This document shows, one piece after another, positions 57,271 to 64,000 of a DNA stretch of 64,000 nucleotides. Made by a program: the position numbers and the translations under genes. The stretch comes from Salvia splendens (taxonomy: Eukaryota; Streptophyta; Magnoliopsida; Lamiales; Lamiaceae). The DNA lies in the NCBI RefSeq assembly GCF_004379255.2, contig NC_056041.1, forward strand, positions 5,270,001 through 5,334,000, in the 5' to 3' direction. Position 1 is the stretch's first letter; the number at the start of each line of letters is the position of its first letter. The notes under the pieces are model-generated. The model was not told the DNA's origin. It saw only the letters and a program-made list of their open reading frames with translations, and did not search any database.

Positions 57271-60200
57271 TCAATCCACTGAAGAACTGGTTCCACCACT
57301 TTCGTCGTCTTCACTAAAACTTGATGGCATCTCTGTTGCAGACCTAAAGATACAAATATGTTGCAGCATTAGGCAAAAAGAGTGAAGATGAAATAGCAGC
57401 AGCGGTGTGAGATTTCGAGATTCCAGTTAAGAAAAAGGCAAGCGAATACGTCGATCAAAGAACGGTAGACTAAAGTTGGTTTATATCTTTGATGCCAAAT
57501 GTCCAAATATAACAAGCAAAAGCACCAATATTAACTCCAAAAAATTAATATATTGATCAAATCTAACCTTATGGCTTGATAGTTCTGTGGTGTTGTATCA
57601 ACCACCAATGTTGCTTTTGGGGGTTGATGATGTGGAAATTCTTCCCTTAATCTTTTTATACCCTACAAATAAGAACATACACAGAGAAAAATAAGTCAGT
57701 AACTATCACCTATTTACTGTATGCATATTAGCACAGATACAGGCATGTAAATTACAATAGGATCATTCTTGATGGGGGCCATCATTTGACGTTCATTCAA
57801 CATCCTCCGTTTGGCATATATTTTATCATCCTGCATGAAACATCGTGAATGCACTAAACATCATTACCAGAGAAAGGATTGGAAAAAACTAAATTTGCAA
57901 GAAGAAAGAAAGTACAGTAATGCCTATAAGAGGAAGAAAAAAAAAACCTTAATAACTTCTCTGCGGAACCCTTTGTCTACAGAACAGTGGTAACCATTTC
58001 TTCTTGCGGTCAAGTCAGAATTCTCATTTTCAGTATTTTCTCCAAAAGCAACCCTTGCACTCACATGATTATATTTTCGAGACCAAGACTCTGCTCGTTT
58101 ATCTCTCATTTTGCCATCAAAAGTTTGCATATTTGGATATCTTGGAACTGTATCCATTGTTGTAACTTCAAAACCAGGTCTTCGCCTCGAACCATACTCA
58201 TCTCTACTCCCAAAGCCTGGTCTATCTCCGACAGTACCTTCTGTAAATTCCACTGAAGAGTTACTCCTAGGATAATAGGAACCACTGTTGGAGAAAGATG
58301 TCTTTCTGGACTTTCGGTAAATGTGGCTATCAGGAATATCAGAGCCACTCCTTGTTTTGACATTCATACCATCAATGTCAGAGTTCAACGAAGCCATTCT
58401 GGATGTGTATTCAGATCCCTGTATGGATTTTGATGAGAAGAAAATCAAGATCATATCAGATGCACTATCCACTGAAAAGTTAGTGTAAGAAATAAATAAA
58501 AATGGAAACATTACAAGGATTAGGTGTGAGCTCTATGCAAATAGAAATTCATTAATCAGTTATATGACTTTTCTGCTTAGCCAGAACACAGAGGAAGATA
58601 GCCAATTACTATGGATGTTAATGAGATAAACAATGAAAGAGTAACAGCTAATTTTTTTAGTTGGATTCAAAGCGTGCAACATGAAATATTGAGTTCGGAT
58701 AAAAATGATGTTTCAGTCAACCTGGTTTACCCTCAGATCTACTTAATGGGTAAATTATAACAATAAAACTTTAAGATGGAGACCGGAGATATCTTCTTTG
58801 AAAATACATAAAATACTAGCGGGTCATGCATGCACGATTACACGCTGGTATACTCCTTTTTGCCTTCATGCTTCTAGCAGTGGTAAAAATAATGCATTAT
58901 TCGGAGCTCTTACAATATTAGTGGAGACACGTGTAGTGTACAATTACTTGACCAATAAGCTGTAGTACACATCCTTGAGTGACATTCATGTGGCATAAGA
59001 AAGAGATGAAAAACTAAATTTAATTATAAAAAACCTATCTCACCTTGCAAAACTTGGAATTCTGGCAAACATTCATGAGATCTGGTACTCCACAGGCATC
59101 TTCTCCAGTGTGGTAATTTCCTGATAGAAGGCAAAGTGAAATAATGAGCAACTTAATCTGTGAATCTCAAATGCAATTCAGTTTTTCAAAAAAATCTAAA
59201 AAAAAAGAGACACGGTTGAAAATATACATATGGGCTCAAGCTAGAAAGCCATAATTGTCCAAATGCAGTTTGTAACAACTAAAAAGAACCATAAGCCTAA
59301 ACTCATTGAGACTGAGGGTGCAATTGAGCAAGAAATTATAAAAATTATAAGCATGAGTCACGAAATTCACAAATGACCCCAAGATACTTTTGAAATGGAT
59401 AATACAAAATATCACTATTTTAACTCACCATCAAGCGGCTCCTGCATTGAGGATTCAAATGCACCAGGAGGAAGTGGATCAAATTCAACACCAAGAGGAG
59501 GACCATCCTCTCGATAATTATTTCCCAGCTGCCTCTTGACCGCAGTTATAGCAGGATTTTCCAGTCGTCCCTTCACTTTTAAGTAACCTGATGGGCCAGA
59601 CCTGGTTTTTACACCCTTTATATCAGACGGAAATTTTGGTATTAGGTACCTAGAAGTAGCAGCGTCAGAGGGATCCCTGTTTTGGTAATTAGGAGGGACA
59701 TTCCGCAATGAACTGCTACTTCCTGAAGAATCACCGTTTGTACGATTGTAGTTTCCAGCATGATGACTCTCATGCTCATACGTAAGGTCTGCAGCAGAGA
59801 ATTCTTTTGAATTCAATCTTCCACTTTCCACTTCCCTAGTATCAAGATTCTTACCATCCCCCTGTTTTGTGCTACCACATGAATCTTGCCTATGCCCACT
59901 GCCCCGGTCTTGAATAACTCCGCTTGACCGATCTTGTTTTAAAGAAGCATGGTTTTCTCCATTGATTAATTTCTTATCCTTTAACCTTCTGTGGCAAAAC
60001 CATCCCGAAACTTGCTTCTCCGTCAAACCTATGGACTCCGCAAGTTGTATTTTCATTGACTCTGAAGGATACTTATGCTCTGTTAAAACAAAACAACACT
60101 TAATTAACAACAATGTAAAGGAAATCTTAACAAATAAACGGCAGGATGGGATATATCAGGTATTAAGAGAACCAACTTACCATTGTAAAAGTTTTCTAAT

Positions 60201-62778
60201 GCTTGAACCTGAGCTTGTGTCTTCACGATCCTTTTCTTGTTCTTCTCTAAAAGAGATTTATCATCTTCATGCTGCATCTCACATGATTCTGAAAAAGATT
60301 AAGAGTCAAAAGCAAATATAGTAAGTATAGAGTACTAAAGGATTATCAGCAGCAAACATGCATTCAACAATCCCGTATCCATTCGCAACTTTTTACTGTG
60401 CATGTACGAGAAAAAGATAGGTAGAAGAAGAATTCATTATGCCACTTCATTTAAATATCAATTGTGGGAATATTTAGATTTTCAATCGCTTGCTTTTTTT
60501 TGGATCTAATCCACACTTCCACAGTCACTTCAACAAGGAAGATGCATGCTTCGTATTTCATAATTCACACAAAGGAAAACATAGTACCACGTAAATCTCA
60601 GTGTTGTTAAAAACGCACTCGGGGCACGGGTCGCCAGGGTCGAGTCCGGCTTCGCCCCAACATGGGTGAGCCGAGCGAGATACGTGGGGCGCAGTGGGGG
60701 CGCGCCTGGGGCGGTGGGGGCGTTTGGGTCAACGAAGGGGGCGTGAATCCGTTTTTGTGTAAAGAGGGAGGAAGCTTAAACTTTTTTTATTTTTTTAGTA
60801 TTTTAATATGGAGTCCTTCTTTTGATAAAACCTAGGCACCCACCGCCTCTTTTGCCTCTAATTATGGATGTCAATGCAGCCCGCAATCCGTTGGCTAACC
60901 CGAATAATCCGGGTTAGGGTTGAAAATTTCTAACCCGATAAAATTACAACCCGATTAACCCGCAACCCTTAGGGTCAGACCCGAAAACCCGATAAAATGT
61001 CTATTGTTCTATTTATTTGACTCCTAATTGGACACTTTCATTGATTATTTTTATAATATAAATAACTAAAAAATAACATTCAATTTTATATTAAATATAT
61101 AAATTGTATATTAATTTTTTATTAATATAATAATAAATAAATAAATTAGAAACTTCTAATTCATTAATAAATATTTAAATTTACAAAACATGCTTTAAAA
61201 TATTTAAATTTATGTTTTATTTTACACAAATCTCAAATATTAGTATTTCATCATGTTTGTATTTGAGTTTAAGTATATATCTCAAATTTATCATAATTAA
61301 ATATTTATATTTTATAAATATAACTAATTTTGGTCATTATTTATTGGATTGATCGCATGTTAATTTTATCGGTAGCGATCCGATTAACCCACTAGGCCAG
61401 CCCGAAACCCGAGTGTTTAGGGTTATGGTTGAATTTTTATAACCCGGAAAAATCTCAACCCGATTAGTCCGTACCCGATTGACCCGCAACCCGAGTAGGG
61501 TCGGCCCGAAACTCGGTGGGCCGGCCCGATTGACATCCCTACGGCTCTAATCATTTCAACTTTTTACTTTTCCTCTTTTTTATACTATTAATTTATTATT
61601 ATTGCCAACTTTTCATGTTTTCCCAGAATAACTTAATTATAAAATTCATTAATAAAATATCAAAACAAGTAAATAGACTATAGTTCCTTCAATAATTATT
61701 TTCTACCCAATGTCAGATTGAATTTTAAATATTTTTTCTTTCTGTTATGTAAGTATAAGTATTTATATATTAGTGACTTATATTTAATCATTATTATTAC
61801 TAATATATAAATAATAAATAATTTTGCGCCTCGATTAGTGGGTCCCTCGCCCCGCGACCCTAACAACACTGGTACCAACATATATATAGATCTTATACAT
61901 ACATGAAAGCACAATCATTATCACCATCTATAAAAGATTGTGTTTCGTTAATCTCAGCTTTTTACATCATATATGCATAGATAGAAAGCATTTATGTGCC
62001 TGAAAGGAGCAATAAGGTAACCACGCATTTTTTTTGTCAAGATTAAATAAGCATAGGATGACGACAATTATTTGTACCCGCTTTTGCGTCCAACTAAAAT
62101 GATTTTCTATTGTACATGTTTAAATTTCAATGCCCGTGGACAAATGAATCCTAAAATGTGGGTATCTTCTTCTATCTTCAGGCTCGTGATATCTCTTCAA
62201 CATATATGAAGAAAAGTGTTACTCTTAACATATATGGAAATTGGTAGTGAAGGGATATACAGAGCAGTAGGCTATTAATATTTAAACCAACAAGAATATT
62301 AGCACAACTTTTGTCTCATCCAGTTGGATAGTGGAGAGCACATTGTGAAGAAGGCACATAATATGCTTTCTTTTTTAACATAACTTCCATGCATCGATCG
62401 CCATCAAATTCATCAACTATTTAGTTCATCTTTAACAAATTTGAATCATCTTAACAATTAGCAGCTTCAACCAGGAAACCCAACAATACAATGATGGAAT
62501 AGCAAAGTTCACACTAAAAGGCATACACAAACATGAACACATAATAATCAAAACTGGAAAACAAATTCCACGCCCTCTCACAGCTACAAACTACATTGCA
62601 CGCCAAAAACTCACAAATCATACTCCACAAACAAAAATCTATAACAGAATTAAAAAAAATAACCAAAACGCCAAATCCAACTAAATCAATTTTCCAGAAA
62701 CAGCACGAGTAGACAATCACGAGCTGCTAGGTCAATTAAACTAAAAAAAAAAACTCAAGCCATACCTTCTTCTCTCAT
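57271..62778 (-). CDS. Homeodomain protein with RLT-like WFCHRR homeobox, 520 aa, 8 exons
   Basis: Exons on the minus strand: 62778-62766, 60288-60181, 60079-59429, 59120-59044, 58418-57948, 57830-57756, 57662-57568, 57343-57271. The sum is 1563 nt and all introns are GT-AG. The homeodomain is at about 22-78 (KKRIVKTQAQVQALENFYN, then WFCHRRLKDKK). The third helix has His where canonical homeodomains have Asn51, as in plant RLT1/RLT2 homeobox-DDT proteins. No DDT domain follows. The rest is Ser/Asn/Arg-rich without known domains, except a conserved-looking PLPPGAFESSMQEPLDG segment near 240-257. The C-terminus is acidic (SFSEDDESGGTSSS). It is probably a nuclear regulator; its target is unknown. 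The 13-nt first coding exon is joined across a 2.5-kb intron that holds two transposons. Confidence 0.86.
60599..61871. mobile_element. hAT-like non-autonomous element in intron 1 of the homeobox gene
   Basis: The left end CAGTGTTGTTAAAAACGC and right end CCCTAACAACACTG are inverted (CAGTGTTGTTA). The subterminal parts are GC-rich (GGGGCG repeats left, GCCTCG/CGCCCCGCG right). GTACCAC at 60583 and GTACCAAC at 61872 may be an altered 8-bp target duplication, offset on the left. There is no transposase. A second element is nested inside. Confidence 0.7.
60863..61541. mobile_element. Nested hAT-like MITE with GGATGTCAAT ends
   Basis: Left TATGGATGTCAATGC and right GATTGACATCCCTA are inverted repeats. 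Both flanks carry CTCTAAT (60856-60862 and 61545-61551), consistent with an 8-bp target duplication of hAT type. The subterminal regions contain many AACCCGAT / ATCGGGTT motifs, common in plant hAT elements, and the centre is AT-rich. It sits inside the CAGTGTTGTTA element. Confidence 0.78.
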
Positions 62779-63981
62779 GATTCCCGGCGCGCAACTATTC
62801 CTCAATTTCCCCTTTCCAATTAGGTTTAAAGTTGGCACCCCCTTTCTCCGTGTCGAACCATCAAATTTCCATCCCCCACACAACTTGGCGGAGAATTCAA
62901 GGAATTGCAGGCAGAGAAAGAAAGCGAATCTCGACGGATTACATGAGAGATGTCAAGGCATGTATATCCGTAAAGAGAGAGAAAAGTGGTGGAGAGAGAA
63001 TGAGAATGAGATGGATGGAGATGAACAAATTTTTATTTTCTGGCTTTTTTATTGTTTGATTAATTGTTGCAATCCTTCATTTATTAATTTTGATTATTTG
63101 TTTCATGAATAAATTTCATCGGTCTCAATAAACTGGTAAAACCATAACTTTTCTCCCTTGATTATTACTGTATTAAAACAAAATAGCCTGTTCAACTTTT
63201 TAATTGCAGCCTATTGCTGCTTATTCCAGAAAATCTTCATAAAAATTAGTGTGACAATGGAAATCTTCAAAGTATTGGTAGTAATTTTGATTTTCTTTCT
63301 GCACACTTTTAGGTTTGTGTTACATAGATTTATTAAAGTGAGGTCAGTTATTGAAGTCTCCTTTTCCTCTATTCAACCAACCTTGCATTCTGCAAATAGA
63401 GGTATCAATATTGCTCAAAAAATATGAACATACGATGAAGTTTTCATAAAAAGTGAGATAATATAATTTATTTTGTTAACAAATATGAATATATCTAATT
63501 TTTAAAGTTCCCCGTCTTATTGATGTCGTATACGAAATCCTTTATGTTAATATACTACACAACTTTAATTTTTGACAAACAATTCACCAAATTTTACTTA
63601 TTCCGAAATTGAAAAAGATGTGTTCTGAAAAAAGAAAAGGATAGTAAGAGATAATCACTTAAATCATAAAGTTGTTTGATTGAAGATATCGTCACGCCAA
63701 ATTAGGATTATGATGGTTAATAGTAATAAAGAACAATGTCATTTTCTTACGCAAAACATTAAAATAATTTATTTCATTTATTATATTTGATGATTAATTA
63801 ATTAAATAGTAGTAGTATTTTGGGCAGATTACAAAGTTATTTGTTTATCACGATCTGTTCATAAAATGATAAAATCATCTCATATTGATATATGAATTTC
63901 GATATTTGTTTGATTTTAATTAGACAAGAAAAAAATTAGAGTTATGAAAACAAATACCATTAATACATTACAATTTTATAG
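62779..63981. other. Promoter side of the homeobox gene and intergenic DNA
   Basis: About 62779-63010 is the likely 5' UTR and core promoter on the minus strand (CTCTCTC-rich in that direction). The remainder is AT-rich with no gene seen. Confidence 0.4.
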
Positions 63982-64000
63982 TACTTCATTCGTCCCATAC
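63982..64000. mobile_element. Start of a Stowaway-like MITE, cut by the window end
   Basis: TACTTCATTCGTCCCATAC resembles the left terminal repeat TACTCCCTCCGTCCC. Only the first 19 bases are in the window. Confidence 0.4.

Noticed and set aside
62777..63112. 111-residue plus-strand frame at the right of the window
   Set aside because: It overlaps the first exon and 5' UTR of the homeobox gene on the other strand and shows no domain.

Overview
The window is nuclear DNA of a flowering plant, most likely a eudicot. Genes are interrupted by many GT-AG introns, intergenic DNA is AT-rich, and the repeats are plant types (Ty3/gypsy, Ty1/copia, Stowaway-like MITEs, hAT- and Mutator-like elements). 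I did not settle the order or species. All exon models were read by eye from splice sites, reading frame and family knowledge. Each multi-exon CDS below sums to a multiple of three, which supports the joins.

Layout: 1-2.8 kb is the 3' end of a Ty3/gypsy element (RNase H tail, integrase, an 89-bp tandem array, 3' LTR). 5.6-13.4 kb (minus) is an 11-exon gene for a 1245-residue TPR plus DnaJ co-chaperone. 14.3-15.9 kb (minus) is a broken copia gag/protease with its LTR. A tRNA-Gly(CCC) lies at 17.2 kb. 20.5-26.3 kb (plus) is a 12-exon full-length ABCB (P-glycoprotein) transporter of 1247 residues, followed by a tRNA-Leu(CAG). 26.8-32.3 kb is a block of fold-back and terminal-inverted-repeat elements. 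Three of them are chained end to end, separated by (TA)n tracts, and one carries a dead Ulp1-like protease. 34.4-47.2 kb holds three minus-strand copies of one F-box/FBD gene. Copy A is broken by a copia fragment, copy B has frameshifts and a stop, and copy C is intact (458 residues). A gag-only gypsy element with a 2.6-kb LTR lies between copies A and B. 47.9-49.5 kb looks like a hAT-type element that has swallowed a fatty-acid elongase (ELO) gene, now a pseudogene. 50.6-56.4 kb (plus) is a 7-exon ubiquitin-specific protease (UBP24/USP10 type). 57.3-62.8 kb (minus) is an 8-exon homeobox gene whose first intron contains a hAT-like element nested in another.

The five intact protein genes (DnaJ-TPR, ABCB, F-box copy C, UBP24-like, homeobox) are independent housekeeping or regulatory loci; I see no pathway cluster. 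The most unusual parts are the (TA)n-linked transposon chain, the probable Pack-hAT with an ELO fragment, the copia-filled F-box pseudogene, the gag-only retroelement, the two FG-type motifs at the N-terminus of the UBP24-like protein, and a four-copy short motif in the DnaJ-TPR protein.
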